DNA from: Candidatus Symbiopectobacterium sp. NZEC151
Lineage (GTDB): Bacteria; Pseudomonadota; Gammaproteobacteria; Enterobacterales; Enterobacteriaceae
Reading direction: 5' to 3'
Assembly (NCBI RefSeq): GCF_025962655.1
Contig: NZ_JAGFPE010000001.1
Span: forward strand, 496,001-560,000
DNA: 64,000 bases
Part shown: positions 1 to 9,633 of the stretch, in pieces
How the letters are laid out: each line of letters begins with the position of its first letter
How positions within the stretch are numbered: position 1 is the stretch's first letter
The notes under the pieces: generated by a model
Seen by the model: only the letters and a program-made list of their open reading frames with translations
What the model was told of the DNA's origin: nothing
The model's database searches: none
Position numbers and translations under genes: made by a program

Positions 1-452
1 ATCTGGGCACGCATCACTGAGCTGAACATCGCCGCTTCACGCCCCGTGCGATCGGCATGCTCGCGCGCCAGCGCGAACAGCTGTGGGTTAGCGGTCGAAC
101 CAAAGCTTGAGAGAATGACGCCGACAATCAGCAAGATAAAGTAATTGCGGTTCCAGGCGTACAGCACACATCCCAACGCACCCAGTATGCAACAGTGCAG
201 AATCAGCCGTTTACGATCGCCTTGCTTGTCGGAGCGCGTTGCCAGCATTTGGCTCACGACAATGCCGATAACGGCACTGCCCGTGTAGTAGAGCCCCACC
301 ATCAGCGGGTTTACCTTCACTTCGGTCGAAAGGAACAGGCTCAACGTCGGCAATTGCAATGCCCCGGCAATACCGGTCAGGAAAGCAATAACCAGGAACG
401 CAGAGGATGTCAGATCGGGCTGACGCCGCAGTACGGAGTTCAATATAGACAT
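1..452 (-). CDS. setB: Sugar efflux transporter SetB, N-terminal part
   Basis: Inner-membrane major facilitator that exports sugars. Reading the minus strand from the ATG at 452 gives about 150 residues beginning MSILNSVLRRQPDLTSSAFL, followed by alternating hydrophobic helices and a loop carrying SDKQGDRKR, the usual MFS loop between helices 2 and 3. The gene runs off the left edge, so the C-terminal half is missing. It is divergent from fruBKA, the same arrangement as setB and fru in E. coli, which supports SetB over other Set paralogues. The symbol rests on synteny plus family likeness; the MFS assignment is firm. Confidence 0.85.
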   Translation of the reverse strand, partial: MSILNSVLRRQPDLTSSAFLVIAFLTGIAGALQLPTLSLFLSTEVKVNPLMVGLYYTGSAVIGIVVSQMLATRSDKQGDRKRLILHCCILGALGCVLYAWNRNYFILLIVGVILSSFGSTANPQLFALAREHADRTGREAAMFSSVMRAQ

Positions 453-671
453 AATTAACAATCTAGGGCAGTGCGTTTGTGAGTCAGAAAACGTATGGAA
501 GATACGCGCGTGCAAAAAACGTGCAAGATGAGAGTCAGTGCCGTTTGAGTCAGAAAATGCAGGCTGTAATCACACAGCGCGCGTATTCTACGCGAGCATT
601 GCGCATTCTGAAAAGATGTTTCATCTTTTTTGCTTCAGCAGGCCTTCAGCTAGTATGGTTTTTCACTATCA

Positions 672-687
672 ATTCAGCATGCTGAAT
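672..687. repeat. Perfect 16-bp palindrome in the setB-fruB gap
   Basis: ATTCAGCATGCTGAAT reads identically on both strands. It lies just upstream of the candidate CRP site and does not match the Cra consensus. It may be an operator of an unrecognised regulator or a factor shared by both divergent genes; no function is shown. Confidence 0.5.
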
Positions 688-695
688 AACTAAAA

Positions 696-711
696 TGTGC
701 GTGATGTCAAA
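696..711 (+). promoter_or_regulatory. Candidate CRP site upstream of fruB
   Basis: TGTGC-GTGATG-TCAAA fits the CRP pattern TGTGA-N6-TCACA with one mismatch in the left arm and one in the right, and is preceded by AAA as in strong sites. In E. coli the fruBKA operon is activated by cAMP-CRP, so a site here is expected. It is a motif match only. Confidence 0.5.
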
Positions 712-771
712 AATCCATCACATGAATGCCGTGGAATATTTGCATAAAAGCAACATTAGGCACAGACTCAG

Positions 772-783
772 TGAAACGTTTCA
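772..783. promoter_or_regulatory. Cra (FruR) operator, distal
   Basis: TGAAACGTTTCA is a perfect palindrome and an ideal match to the Cra consensus TGAAWCGWTTCA. In E. coli, Cra binds two such operators in front of fruB and is released by fructose 1-phosphate. Confidence 0.9.
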
Positions 784-839
784 GTCATCCTTTTTTTGCA
801 TTGCTTGCCATTTGTGGCCTTATATCTTCATTTGTTTGC

Positions 840-851
840 TGAAACGATTCA
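840..851. promoter_or_regulatory. Cra (FruR) operator, proximal to fruB
   Basis: TGAAACGATTCA, preceded by GC, matches the Cra consensus. It lies 68 bases downstream of the first operator and ends 21 bases before the fruB start, overlapping the leader region, so repression by the pair is likely. Confidence 0.88.
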
Positions 852-872
852 ACAAAAGCGGAGAGGAGCGTC

Positions 873-2003
873 ATGTTCCAGTTATCACAGCAAGATATTC
901 ATATGGGGGCGACTGCTGGTAATAAGCAGGACGCTATCCAGCAAGTGGCGGCCGCGCTGGCTGCTGCCGGGTGTGTCAGCCCGGCGTATGTCGATGGCAT
1001 GTTGCAGCGTGAACTGCAAACGTCGACCTATTTAGGCAACGGTATTGCTATCCCACACGGCACAACCGATACGCGCGATCTGGTGTTGAAAACCGGCGTT
1101 CAGGTGTTTCAATTTCCGCAGGGGATTGCCTGGGGAGAGGAAACCGCCTATGTGGTGCTGGGTATCGCTGCGCGTTCTGATGAACACCTGGCGTTATTGC
1201 GTCAGCTAACCCACGTGTTAAGCGATGAAAACGTTGCAGAGCGTATGGCAAAAACGGCGTCAGCAGAAGAGTTGCGCAGTTTGCTGATGGGTGAGCAGCA
1301 GGGCGCGGATTTCCGTTTTGATACCTCGTTGATTACGTTGGACGTCGCAACTGACAGCCTGCTGACGCTACAGGCGCTGAACGCGGGCCGCTTGCAGCAG
1401 ATCGGTGCCGTCGATGCCGGGTTTGTCAGCGCGGTCGTCAGCCAGAAGCCGCTGTATCTGGGTCAAGGGGTGTGGTTGAGCGATAACCCACAGGGCAATC
1501 TGGCGAGTGCTGTCACCGTAAGCCGCCCGACCGCTGCGTTTACCGCACATGATGAGCCGGTGGCGCTGTTAATTACGGTTGCCGCCGCAGATGAACAAGC
1601 GTTGGCCCCGATTGATTATTTAAGCAACCTGCTGATTGCGCAGAAAGCTGAACGCTTGCTGAAGGCCGATGCTGCCACGCTGCTGGCATTGCTGACCAGC
1701 GACGTACCGGAAGACAACGACGTGCTGACCGCAGATTACACCATCCGTAACGAGCACGGACTGCACGCACGTCCGGGTACCATGCTGGTGAATGTTATCA
1801 AGCAGTTCACCAGTGAGATCACGGTGACCAACCTTGACGGTACGGGTAAACCGGCCAATGGCCGCAGCCTGATGAAGGTGGTGGCGCTGGGCGTTAAAAA
1901 GGGCCATAAGCTGCGCTTTACCGCAGCGGGCAGCGATGCTGAACAGGCGTTGGTTGCGATTGGCGAAGCGATTAATTCTGGATTAGGAGAGGGCGCAGCA
2001 TGA
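873..2003 (+). CDS. fruB: PTS fructose EIIA/HPr fusion (diphosphoryl transfer protein)
   Basis: Cytoplasmic phosphocarrier that passes phosphate from enzyme I to FruA during fructose uptake. The 376 residues show an N-terminal EIIA domain with the phospho-histidine in GIAIPHG (about residue 62), a central linker domain, and a C-terminal HPr-like domain from about residue 286 with its active histidine in EHGLHARPG. The length matches E. coli FruB. The ATG follows a strong GGAGAGGAG ribosome site. It is first gene of fruBKA and overlaps fruK by four bases. Two Cra operators upstream imply induction by fructose 1-phosphate. Confidence 0.97.
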   Translation: MFQLSQQDIHMGATAGNKQDAIQQVAAALAAAGCVSPAYVDGMLQRELQTSTYLGNGIAIPHGTTDTRDLVLKTGVQVFQFPQGIAWGEETAYVVLGIAARSDEHLALLRQLTHVLSDENVAERMAKTASAEELRSLLMGEQQGADFRFDTSLITLDVATDSLLTLQALNAGRLQQIGAVDAGFVSAVVSQKPLYLGQGVWLSDNPQGNLASAVTVSRPTAAFTAHDEPVALLITVAAADEQALAPIDYLSNLLIAQKAERLLKADAATLLALLTSDVPEDNDVLTADYTIRNEHGLHARPGTMLVNVIKQFTSEITVTNLDGTGKPANGRSLMKVVALGVKKGHKLRFTAAGSDAEQALVAIGEAINSGLGEGAA

Positions 2004-2941
2004 GCAGGCGAGTTGCCACCATTACCCTGAATCCCGCGTATGACCTGGTGGGATATTGCCCTGAGATCGAACGGGGTGAAGTCAACCTGGTGCAAACGGC
2101 GGGTCTTCACGCCGCAGGCAAAGGTATTAATGTTGCCAAAGTGCTGAAAGACCTCGGGATTGACGTCACGGTGGGTGGATTTCTGGGCAAAGACAATCAG
2201 GACGGCTTTCAGCAATTGTTCAGCGAACTGGGCATTGCCAACCGTTTTCAGGTTGTACCCGGCCGCACGCGTATCAACGTCAAGCTGACGGAAAAGGCCG
2301 GTGAAGTGACCGATCTCAACTTCTCCGGGTTTGATGTTACACAGCAAGACTGGCAGCGCTTCGTCAATGATTCGCTCAGTTGGTTAGGGCAGTTCGATAT
2401 GGTTGCGGTTAGCGGCAGCTTGCCAGCGGGCGTCGATCCGGATGCGTTTACCGATTGGATGTCACGCCTGCGTACCCAATGCCCGTGCATTATTTTCGAC
2501 AGCAGCCGTGAGGCGCTGGTCGCCGGGCTGAAGGCCGCGCCCTGGTTGGTGAAACCCAACCGTCGTGAGCTGGAGATCTGGGCTGGCCGCAAGCTGCCCA
2601 CGCTGGAAGATGTGGTAGACGCTGCCCACGCGCTGCGCGAGCAAGGTATCGCTCATGTGGTGATCTCGTTGGGGGCGGAAGGTGCTCTGTGGGTTAACGC
2701 CTCGGGTGCCTGGTTGGCCAAGCCACCGGCTTGCGATGTTGTCAGCACCGTAGGTGCCGGTGATTCGATGGTCGGCGGATTGATTTATGGCCTGTTAATG
2801 CGTGAATCGAGTGAACACACCTTACGACTGGCAACCGCAGTGTCTGCGCTGGCCGTAAGCCAAAGCAATGTTGGCATTACCGATCGACCTCAGTTGGCCG
2901 CGATGATGGCGCGTGTCGACCTGAAACCCTTCAATCACTAA
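2000..2941 (+). CDS. fruK: 1-phosphofructokinase
   Basis: Cytoplasmic kinase converting the fructose 1-phosphate delivered by FruA into fructose 1,6-bisphosphate with ATP. The 313-residue PfkB/ribokinase-family protein has the N-terminal glycine motif [12 protein letters not shown] (about residue 36) and the C-terminal signature [12 protein letters not shown] (about residue 250), which carries the catalytic aspartate of the GAGD anion hole. Its ATGA start overlaps the fruB stop, indicating translational coupling. It is the middle gene of the fru operon. Confidence 0.97.
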   Translation: MSRRVATITLNPAYDLVGYCPEIERGEVNLVQTAGLHAAGKGINVAKVLKDLGIDVTVGGFLGKDNQDGFQQLFSELGIANRFQVVPGRTRINVKLTEKAGEVTDLNFSGFDVTQQDWQRFVNDSLSWLGQFDMVAVSGSLPAGVDPDAFTDWMSRLRTQCPCIIFDSSREALVAGLKAAPWLVKPNRRELEIWAGRKLPTLEDVVDAAHALREQGIAHVVISLGAEGALWVNASGAWLAKPPACDVVSTVGAGDSMVGGLIYGLLMRESSEHTLRLATAVSALAVSQSNVGITDRPQLAAMMARVDLKPFNH

Positions 2942-2957
2942 CAGCAAGAGATAGATC

Positions 2958-4646
2958 ATGAAAACGCTGCTGATAATAGATAAATCACTGGGGCTTGCCA
3001 GAAGCCACCTGGTGAAAAAACTGCTCGGCGCGGCGGCCGCGAAAGCGGACCTGACGCTGACTGACAAGATCGATGAAAGCGAACTGGCGATTGTCTTGGG
3101 CGGTGCACTGTCTGCTGACAGCGCGCTAAACGGCAGAAAGGTGTATGTCGGTGATGTTGAGCTGGCTGCAAGCCAGCCAGAACAGTTCCTGACGCAGGCC
3201 AAAGCGCAGGCGGAGCCGTATCAGGCACCCGCGGCGGCACCGGTGAGTGCGCCTTCAGTGCCGCGTATCGTGGCAGTGACGGCGTGTCCGACCGGCGTGG
3301 CGCACACCTTTATGGCAGCAGAAGCCATTGAGCAGGAAGCGAAAAAACGCGGCTGGTGGGTAAAAGTGGAAACGCGCGGCTCTGTGGGCGCCGGTAACGC
3401 TATCACCCCGGAAGAAGTCGAGCAGGCCGATCTGGTTATCGTGGCAGCGGATATTGAAGTGGATCTGTCGAAGTTTGCTGGCAAAAAAATGTACCGCACT
3501 TCAACCGGCCTTGCGCTGAAGAAAACGGCGCAGGAACTGGATAAAGCGCAGGCAGAAGCCACGGTGTACCAGTCATCGGCGCAAAGTGGTGCACAGCCAG
3601 CCAGTACAGGACAGAAAAAGGGCGGCGCCGGACCGTACCGCCATTTGCTGACGGGCGTGTCCTACATGCTGCCGGTGGTGGTGGCGGGCGGTTTGTGTAT
3701 CGCGCTCTCATTCTTGTTTGGCATTGAGGCGTTTAAAGAGGAAGGCACGCTGGCAGCACACCTGATGACCATCGGGGGCGGTTCTGCCTTTAAGCTGATG
3801 GTACCGGTGTTAGCGGGTTACATTGCATTCTCTATTGCTGACCGCCCCGGTCTGGCACCGGGGATGGTTGGCGGTATGCTGGCCATGAGTACCGGTGCGG
3901 GCTTCCTGGGCGGTATTATCGCGGGCTTCCTGGCGGGTTATCTGGCGAAAGCGCTCAGTGACCATGTCAAGCTGCCGCAAAGTATGTCTGCCCTGAAGCC
4001 GATCCTGATTATTCCGCTAGTGGCGACGCTCATCACCGGTCTCATCATGATCTACGTGGTAGGTACGCCGGTGGCGAAAATCCTGACGGGCTTGACCAGC
4101 TGGTTGCAATCCATGGGCACGGCTAACGCGGTGATTCTGGGCGCAATTCTGGGCGGCATGATGTGTACCGATATGGGCGGTCCGGTGAACAAAGTGGCCT
4201 ACGTGTTTGGTACCACACTGCTCAGTAGCCAGATTTATGCGCCGATGGCGGCGGTTATGGCCGGAGGCATGGTTCCGCCGTTGGCGATGGGGCTGGCGAC
4301 GCTGGTGGCCGCGAAGAAATTCAGCGCGTCCGAGCGTGAAGGGGGCAAAGCCGCATTTGTGCTCGGCCTGTGCTTTATCTCTGAAGGGGCAATCCCTTAC
4401 GCTGCCCGTGACCCGATGCGTGTACTGCCGTGCTGTATTCTGGGGGGGGCCATTACTGGGGCGCTGTCGATGGCCGTGGGCGCACACCTGATGGCACCGC
4501 ACGGCGGGCTGTTTGTGTTGTTGATCCCAGGGGCGATCACGCCGGTACTGGGTTACCTGTTCGCGATTCTGGCGGGCACGGCGGTGGCGGGTCTGCTGTA
4601 TGCTGTGCTGAAACGTCCTGACGAGCAGTTGGTGAAAGCGGCGTAA
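2958..4646 (+). CDS. fruA: PTS fructose-specific EIIBC
   Basis: Inner-membrane permease that imports fructose and phosphorylates it to fructose 1-phosphate. The 562 residues contain an N-terminal degenerate IIB' domain (1-85), a functional IIB domain with phospho-cysteine C110 in VTACPTGVAHT, and, from about residue 225, a IIC membrane domain with multiple hydrophobic helices. Length and domain order match E. coli FruA. It is the last gene of fruBKA, 16 bases after fruK, and is closed by a strong terminator. Confidence 0.97.
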   Translation: MKTLLIIDKSLGLARSHLVKKLLGAAAAKADLTLTDKIDESELAIVLGGALSADSALNGRKVYVGDVELAASQPEQFLTQAKAQAEPYQAPAAAPVSAPSVPRIVAVTACPTGVAHTFMAAEAIEQEAKKRGWWVKVETRGSVGAGNAITPEEVEQADLVIVAADIEVDLSKFAGKKMYRTSTGLALKKTAQELDKAQAEATVYQSSAQSGAQPASTGQKKGGAGPYRHLLTGVSYMLPVVVAGGLCIALSFLFGIEAFKEEGTLAAHLMTIGGGSAFKLMVPVLAGYIAFSIADRPGLAPGMVGGMLAMSTGAGFLGGIIAGFLAGYLAKALSDHVKLPQSMSALKPILIIPLVATLITGLIMIYVVGTPVAKILTGLTSWLQSMGTANAVILGAILGGMMCTDMGGPVNKVAYVFGTTLLSSQIYAPMAAVMAGGMVPPLAMGLATLVAAKKFSASEREGGKAAFVLGLCFISEGAIPYAARDPMRVLPCCILGGAITGALSMAVGAHLMAPHGGLFVLLIPGAITPVLGYLFAILAGTAVAGLLYAVLKRPDEQLVKAA

Positions 4647-4674
4647 GTGGTAAGCCAATACTGAACGCGATGCG

Positions 4675-4704
4675 AAAACGCCAGCCGTAAGGCTGGCGTT
4701 TTTT
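4675..4704. terminator. Bidirectional terminator between fruA and nfo
   Basis: Stem CGCCAGCC/GGCTGGCG with loop GTAA, flanked by AAAA on the left and TTTTTT on the right, so it can stop both fruA (plus strand) and the convergent nfo (minus strand). Its right edge touches the nfo stop codon. Confidence 0.92.
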
Positions 4705-5545
4705 ATGCGGCTTGTGCTTTTAGCCAGGCAATTTCATCGGCCCAGATATCCGGGTTAACGGTTTCCAGAATCAGCGGAATGCCGTCAAAACGCGGGTCGC
4801 GCATGATATAGCGGAAGGGCGCGTGCCCGATGTTTCCCTCGCCCAGACTGTGGTGGCGATCGACGCGGCTATTAAAGGCGCTTTTGGCGTCATTAAGGTG
4901 CATAGCGCGCAGATAATCAAAACCCACGGTACGCTCGAACTCGGCAAAGGTGTCATCACAGGCGGCGTCGGTGCGGAGATCGTAGCCACCGGCAAAGGCG
5001 TGGCAGGTATCAATGCAGACGCCCACGCGGGTTTTGTCCTCGACGCCATCGATGATGGCCGCCAGATGTTCAAAGCGGAATCCCAGGTTGGTGCCTTGCC
5101 CGGCGGTGTTTTCGATGACGGCCGTTACGCCTTGAGTGGCATCAAGAGCGATATTGATCGACTCGGCAATACGCGCCAGACAGTCACGCTCATCAATCTG
5201 TTTCAAATGGCTGCCGGGGTGAAAGTTAAGCAATGACAGCCCCAATTGTTGGCAACGCGCCATTTCATCAATAAAGGCGCTGCGTGATTTCTCCAACGCG
5301 TCGCTGTCCGGGTGACCGAGATTGATCAGATAGCTGTCGTGGGGAAGGATCTGTCCCGCTTGGTAGCCGTACTGCTGGCAGGCAGCCTTGAACTGCGCAA
5401 TGACCGTGTCGGATAACGGTGCGGCCTGCCATTGGCGCTGATTTTTGGTGAACAAGGCAAATGCGGTTGCCTTGAGTTCGTGGGCTCTGATGACTGCCTG
5501 ATCCACACCGCCGGCCGCGCTGACGTGTGCGCCTACATATTTCAT
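4703..5545 (-). CDS. nfo: Endonuclease IV (AP endonuclease)
   Basis: Zinc-dependent nuclease that cleaves DNA 5' to abasic sites and oxidised 3' ends in base excision repair. The 280-residue TIM-barrel protein starts [13 protein letters not shown] and carries the family metal-ligand segments [29 protein letters not shown] and [22 protein letters not shown] chose the internal ATG at 5545 over an upstream frame opening because it follows AGGAGA and matches the E. coli start and length. In E. coli nfo also sits next to yeiH and yeiE. Confidence 0.97.
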   Translation of the reverse strand: MKYVGAHVSAAGGVDQAVIRAHELKATAFALFTKNQRQWQAAPLSDTVIAQFKAACQQYGYQAGQILPHDSYLINLGHPDSDALEKSRSAFIDEMARCQQLGLSLLNFHPGSHLKQIDERDCLARIAESINIALDATQGVTAVIENTAGQGTNLGFRFEHLAAIIDGVEDKTRVGVCIDTCHAFAGGYDLRTDAACDDTFAEFERTVGFDYLRAMHLNDAKSAFNSRVDRHHSLGEGNIGHAPFRYIMRDPRFDGIPLILETVNPDIWADEIAWLKAQAA

Positions 5546-5658
5546 GCTGTTCTCCTTATTGCTCTGGCGCACAGTATGCCATTGTTATTAACCAAAGGTG
5601 ATCGCTTGCGCTAAAAAGCGTAACAACATGCTAACCGCTCAGCGCAAAAACGGCGTAC

Positions 5659-6729
5659 TTATGCCAACAGGGCCGTGATGCCAACGTTGATACCGGCACC
5701 GCCGACAATCAGCCAGATAAACAGCAATAGCGCCAGCAGCAAAGGCTTGACGCCTGCACGACGTACGGCGCTAAGGCGGGTTGTCACGCCCAATGCGCCC
5801 ATCGCCATCGTCAGTAACAGGTTATCAATCTGGTGGAGTGCAGTGAGCCAGGTATCAGGCAACCAGTGGAGCGAATTGAAGCCAGCAACGGCGATAAAAC
5901 CCACGGCAAACCAAGGGAAGGCCATCGGCGTTTTTTCTGTTTCACCGCTGCTGGTGCGGCGTTGCAGAAATCCCCCCAATACCATGAGAAACGGAGCCAG
6001 CAACATGACGCGTAACATCTTGCTAATCACCGCGGTGTTTTCGACATCGGGCGCAATGCTGTGGCCTGCCGCCACGACCTGAGCCACTTCATGCACGGTA
6101 GATCCAATATAAACGCCGAACATCTGTGGCGAAATGGGTAAATAGTCGCCAGTCATGGCAAGCGAGTAGAGACAAGGATAAAGAAACATGGCGATAGTGC
6201 CGAAGATGACAACGGTGGCGACGGCAATCGCGACGCTGTCGCCCTCCGCCTTGACCGTTGGCGCGGTGGCGAGCACCGCTGCGGCGCCGCAAATGCTGCT
6301 GCCTGCACCGATGAGATATACTGTCTTGTCATCCAGGCCAAGCAGGGTTTTACCCAGATAGCAGGCAAGAAGAAAGGTGGATGTCAGCACCAATGCGTCA
6401 ATGATGAGCCCGCTGATACCCAGTGCAGCAATATGTTGCAGGCTGAGACGAAAGCCATACAGCACAATGCCTAAACGCAACAGATGATGCTTTGACCAAT
6501 TAACGCCATCATCACAGTAGCGTTGCAGGTGTGGATAAAGCGTGTTGCCGAGCAACGCGCCGCCAACCATGGCAAGGGTGAGTGAACCCAATCCCATGCG
6601 GGCAACCGAGGGCAGCGCGGCCAGTTGCAGCAAACCGACGGTCATAAGGGCAATAAAAAGCAAGCCAGGCAGCTTGCACAAAAGCGGATGGCTTGATTTA
6701 TCGCCTTGAATTATAGAAAGAGATGCCAT
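5659..6729 (-). CDS. yeiH: YeiH family putative sulfate/sulfur exporter, membrane protein
   Basis: Inner-membrane protein of the UPF0324 family with about ten hydrophobic helices; family members are annotated as putative sulfate exporters but the substrate is not settled. From the ATG at 6729 it has 356 residues, close to E. coli YeiH. The frame stays open to 6909, but that longer form would overlap the divergent yeiE, so the later start is preferred. The motif GAGSSICGAAAVLATAPTVKA in the middle is typical. It is divergent from its LysR neighbour, which probably controls it. Confidence 0.88.
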   Translation of the reverse strand: MASLSIIQGDKSSHPLLCKLPGLLFIALMTVGLLQLAALPSVARMGLGSLTLAMVGGALLGNTLYPHLQRYCDDGVNWSKHHLLRLGIVLYGFRLSLQHIAALGISGLIIDALVLTSTFLLACYLGKTLLGLDDKTVYLIGAGSSICGAAAVLATAPTVKAEGDSVAIAVATVVIFGTIAMFLYPCLYSLAMTGDYLPISPQMFGVYIGSTVHEVAQVVAAGHSIAPDVENTAVISKMLRVMLLAPFLMVLGGFLQRRTSSGETEKTPMAFPWFAVGFIAVAGFNSLHWLPDTWLTALHQIDNLLLTMAMGALGVTTRLSAVRRAGVKPLLLALLLFIWLIVGGAGINVGITALLA

Positions 6730-6800
6730 TGCAATACCTGTTTGAAGTCGAGCTAATCTGGGACATAGCCTATGATGAGTGGTCATAAAAGAGAAATTGA

Positions 6801-6814
6801 TTATATGCTTATAA
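6801..6814. promoter_or_regulatory. Candidate LysR-type operator between yeiH and yeiE
   Basis: TTATATGCTTATAA is an inverted repeat with a T-N11-A core, the form of LysR-type binding sites, and lies in the 114-base divergent gap. Assignment to YeiE is inference from position. Confidence 0.35.
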
Positions 6815-6843
6815 CCTATTGCTATTTCCGGTAAGGGCGAACG

Positions 6844-7716
6844 ATGCACATCACGTTGAGACAACTTGAAGTTTTTGCAGAGGTACTGAAAAGCGGATCG
6901 ACAACACAAGCGTCCGTTATGTTGGCCCTTTCTCAGTCTGCCGTGAGCGCAGCGTTATCGGATTTAGAAGCGCAACTGGGCGTACAACTGTTCGATCGCG
7001 TTGGTAAGCGGCTGGTGGTGAACGAGCATGGGCGCTTGCTGTATCCGAAAGCATTGGCCATTCTGGAGCAGTCGCTGGAGATAGAGAAAATGTTCCAGCA
7101 AGAGAATGGCGCGCTACGCGTGTTTGCCAGCAGCACCATTGGTAACTATTTGCTACCTGCCATGATCGCTCGCTATCGGCAGGATTTCCCTTCCATCCCT
7201 TTCGAGCTTCACGTGGGAAACACCCAGGACGTAGTGACGGCGGTGGCGGAATTCAGCGTTGATCTCGGTTTTATCGAGGGGCCCTGTCATCACCCGGATT
7301 TGGTGACGCAGCCCTGGCTGGAGGATGAGCTTGTGGTTTTTTGCGCCCCCGATAGCCCCCTTGCGCAGCAGAGGCTGACAGTTCCCATGCTGGCGGAAGC
7401 GCCGTGGATCTTGCGTGAACGTGGCTCAGGCACGCGGGAAATCCTCGATCACCAACTGTTGGCACAACTGCCCCATTTCAAACTGGTGATGGAGTTAGGG
7501 AACTCGGAGGCCATCAAACACGCCGTGCGCCACGGCATTGGTATCAGTTGCCTGTCGCGCCGCGTCATTGCCGATCAGCTTGCTGCGGGGTCGCTGGTGG
7601 CGTTGCAATTGGAACAACCGCGTTTGATGCGCACACTTTATCTGGTGCACCACAGACAAAAACACCTTTCCAATGTGCTGCAACGCTTTCTGGAATACTG
7701 TCAGCTGGCAAAGTAG
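6844..7716 (+). CDS. yeiE: LysR-type regulator YeiE
   Basis: DNA-binding transcription factor of 290 residues. The winged helix-turn-helix occupies residues 1-60 ([20 protein letters not shown], then [16 protein letters not shown]); a LysR substrate-binding domain follows from about residue 90. Gene order yeiH-yeiE-lysP is the same as in E. coli. YeiE homologues have been linked to sulfite and iron responses in enterics, but the ligand cannot be read from sequence. It likely regulates the divergent yeiH and itself. Confidence 0.9.
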   Translation: MHITLRQLEVFAEVLKSGSTTQASVMLALSQSAVSAALSDLEAQLGVQLFDRVGKRLVVNEHGRLLYPKALAILEQSLEIEKMFQQENGALRVFASSTIGNYLLPAMIARYRQDFPSIPFELHVGNTQDVVTAVAEFSVDLGFIEGPCHHPDLVTQPWLEDELVVFCAPDSPLAQQRLTVPMLAEAPWILRERGSGTREILDHQLLAQLPHFKLVMELGNSEAIKHAVRHGIGISCLSRRVIADQLAAGSLVALQLEQPRLMRTLYLVHHRQKHLSNVLQRFLEYCQLAK

Positions 7717-7859
7717 GGGTCGCAGCAGCCATTCGACTTTCTTATTGCTAATGATGGCGCGGCAGTTATGAAGCTCTCTTATAACTCGATAATGATTGCG
7801 CTTCTGTAGAAAACGATTTGCTACAATCCCGCCTCATTTTAGACAGAGCGCAGGATATT

Positions 7860-9335
7860 ATGGCTCAGCAACAATTACATAGCACATCTCAGGGCGCGCC
7901 TACGCTGCGCCGTGAGCTTAAAGCGCGGCATCTCACCATGATTGCCATTGGCGGTTCCATCGGCACCGGTCTGTTTGTCGCGTCAGGTGCGACCATTTCC
8001 CAGGCCGGTCCCGGTGGCGCGCTGCTCTCCTATGCGCTTATCGGGCTGATGGTCTACTTTTTGATGACCAGCCTGGGCGAACTGGCCGCGTTTATGCCGG
8101 TGTCGGGATCGTTTTCCACTTACGGCGCCAAATACGTAGAAGAGGGTTTCGGCTTCGCGCTCGGATGGAACTACTGGTACAACTGGGCGGTGACGATTGC
8201 CGTCGATTTGGTGGCGGCGCAGTTGGTGATGGGTTACTGGTTCCCTGAGGTTTCCGGCTGGATTTGGAGTGCCCTGTTTTTAGTATTGATGTTCCTGCTT
8301 AACTACATCTCGGTGAAAGGGTTTGGCGAGGCGGAATATTGGTTTTCACTGATTAAAGTGATCACCGTGGTGGTCTTTATCGCCGTTGGCGTGCTGATGA
8401 TTGTCGGTATTCTGCGCGGCGCAGAGAACGCGGGCTGGCACAACTGGCAAATTGGCGATGCGCCTTTTTCTGGCGGCTTCTCAGCAATGATTGGCGTGGC
8501 GATGATCGTTGGCTTCTCCTTTCAGGGGACCGAACTAATCGGCGTAGCGGCGGGCGAATCGAAAGATCCTGCGCAAAATATTCCACGCGCTATTCGTCAG
8601 GTATTCTGGCGTATATTGCTGTTTTACGTGTTTGCCATCCTGATTATCAGCCTGATTATCCCTTATACCGACCCCAACTTGCTGCGTAATGATGTCAAAG
8701 ACATTACGGTCAGCCCGTTTACCCTGGTGTTCCAGAATGCCGGGCTGCTGTCAGCGGCGGCGGTGATGAATGCGGTAATCCTGACGGCGGTGCTCTCTGC
8801 GGGTAACTCCGGGATGTACGCTTCAACGCGTATGCTCTTTACCCTGGCGCAGGAAGGCAAGGCACCGCGGATATTCGCGAAACTCTCCAAAGGTGGAGTG
8901 CCGCGCAATGCGCTGTATGCCACTACCGTGGTGGCAGGTCTCTGTTTTCTGAGCTCGATGTTTGGTAACCAAACGGTGTATCTCTGGCTGCTGAATACCT
9001 CCGGCATGACCGGGTTTATCGCCTGGTTGGGGATTGCGATTAGCCATTATCGTTTCCGCCGTGGCTATGTGCAGCAAGGGTTGGATCTTAACGCGCTGCC
9101 ATATCGCTCGGGATTCTTCCCCATTGGGCCTATCTTTGCGTTTGTGCTCTGTCTGCTGATCACCCTGGGGCAAAACTACCAGGCCTTTTTGCAGGATAAC
9201 ATTGACTGGTATGGCGTTACCGCAACCTATATTGGCATTCCATTATTTCTGCTGATTTGGTTCGGTTATAAGTTGTCTCGCGGAACGCGTTTTGTGAAAT
9301 ATGAAGAAATGACTTTTCCTGACTTTCACAAATAA
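7860..9335 (+). CDS. lysP: Lysine-specific permease
   Basis: Proton-coupled lysine importer of the inner membrane, amino acid-polyamine-organocation superfamily, and in E. coli also a sensor partner of CadC. The 491 residues have twelve hydrophobic segments; the N-terminus LRRELKARHLTMIAIGGSIG followed by GTGLFVASG is the family signature. I chose the ATG at 7860, after GCAGGA, rather than an upstream alternative start. Downstream of yeiE as in E. coli, and ended by a strong terminator. Confidence 0.95.
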   Translation: MAQQQLHSTSQGAPTLRRELKARHLTMIAIGGSIGTGLFVASGATISQAGPGGALLSYALIGLMVYFLMTSLGELAAFMPVSGSFSTYGAKYVEEGFGFALGWNYWYNWAVTIAVDLVAAQLVMGYWFPEVSGWIWSALFLVLMFLLNYISVKGFGEAEYWFSLIKVITVVVFIAVGVLMIVGILRGAENAGWHNWQIGDAPFSGGFSAMIGVAMIVGFSFQGTELIGVAAGESKDPAQNIPRAIRQVFWRILLFYVFAILIISLIIPYTDPNLLRNDVKDITVSPFTLVFQNAGLLSAAAVMNAVILTAVLSAGNSGMYASTRMLFTLAQEGKAPRIFAKLSKGGVPRNALYATTVVAGLCFLSSMFGNQTVYLWLLNTSGMTGFIAWLGIAISHYRFRRGYVQQGLDLNALPYRSGFFPIGPIFAFVLCLLITLGQNYQAFLQDNIDWYGVTATYIGIPLFLLIWFGYKLSRGTRFVKYEEMTFPDFHK

Positions 9336-9358
9336 CGGTTAAGCGTGTGATTCGATCG

Positions 9359-9393
9359 CGCCATTGGTAATCTGATTACCAATGGCGTTTTTT
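9359..9393. terminator. lysP terminator
   Basis: Twelve-base perfect stem CGCCATTGGTAA/TTACCAATGGCG with loop TCTGA, followed by TTTTTT. The left arm is preceded by a mixed sequence, so it acts mainly on lysP. Confidence 0.93.
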
Positions 9394-9633
9394 ATGGAAA
9401 TAGACTGCTGTTGAATAATGTGGTGACATCGTTAATTCGCAACGCGTAAAAGAATTTCTCCGCTTATGTCGTAATTCAGTATATCCGCCGTGCTTTTCTA
9501 TCATATTGTATAAGCGTAGTGACAAATAGTTTACCAAGGTAACTATTTGGCGCGCATCCACCATCATTTCGATCAAAAAGCGTCTTTCATTGGCGTCAGT
9601 CACAACGATGAATGTTAATAAACTCAATGCCAT
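9376..9633 (-). CDS. Possible small hypothetical protein (85 aa)
   Basis: I do not recognise this protein. The minus-strand frame starts ATG at 9633 and ends inside the right arm of the lysP terminator. The product begins with a hydrophobic stretch (MALSLLTFIVV), continues with an amphipathic segment (NERRFLIEMMVDARQIVTLV) and is rich in Arg and Lys near the end. There is no clear ribosome binding site and codon use is AT-richer than nearby core genes. It may be a real accessory gene, a relic, or chance. Confidence 0.3.
   Translation of the reverse strand: MALSLLTFIVVTDANERRFLIEMMVDARQIVTLVNYLSLRLYNMIEKHGGYTELRHKRRNSFTRCELTMSPHYSTAVYFHKKRHW

Larger units (their letters stand above)
453..872. 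other. setB-fruB divergent intergenic region
   Basis: 420 bases without a credible gene; the small open frames here have no ribosome binding site or family likeness. It holds the control sites for fruBKA (a CRP-like site at 696-711 and two Cra operators at 772-783 and 840-851) and a perfect 16-base palindrome at 672-687. Confidence 0.8.

Noticed and set aside
4017-4658. 213-codon minus-strand frame over fruA
   Set aside because: Shadow of the IIC domain, dominated by His, Arg and Gln.
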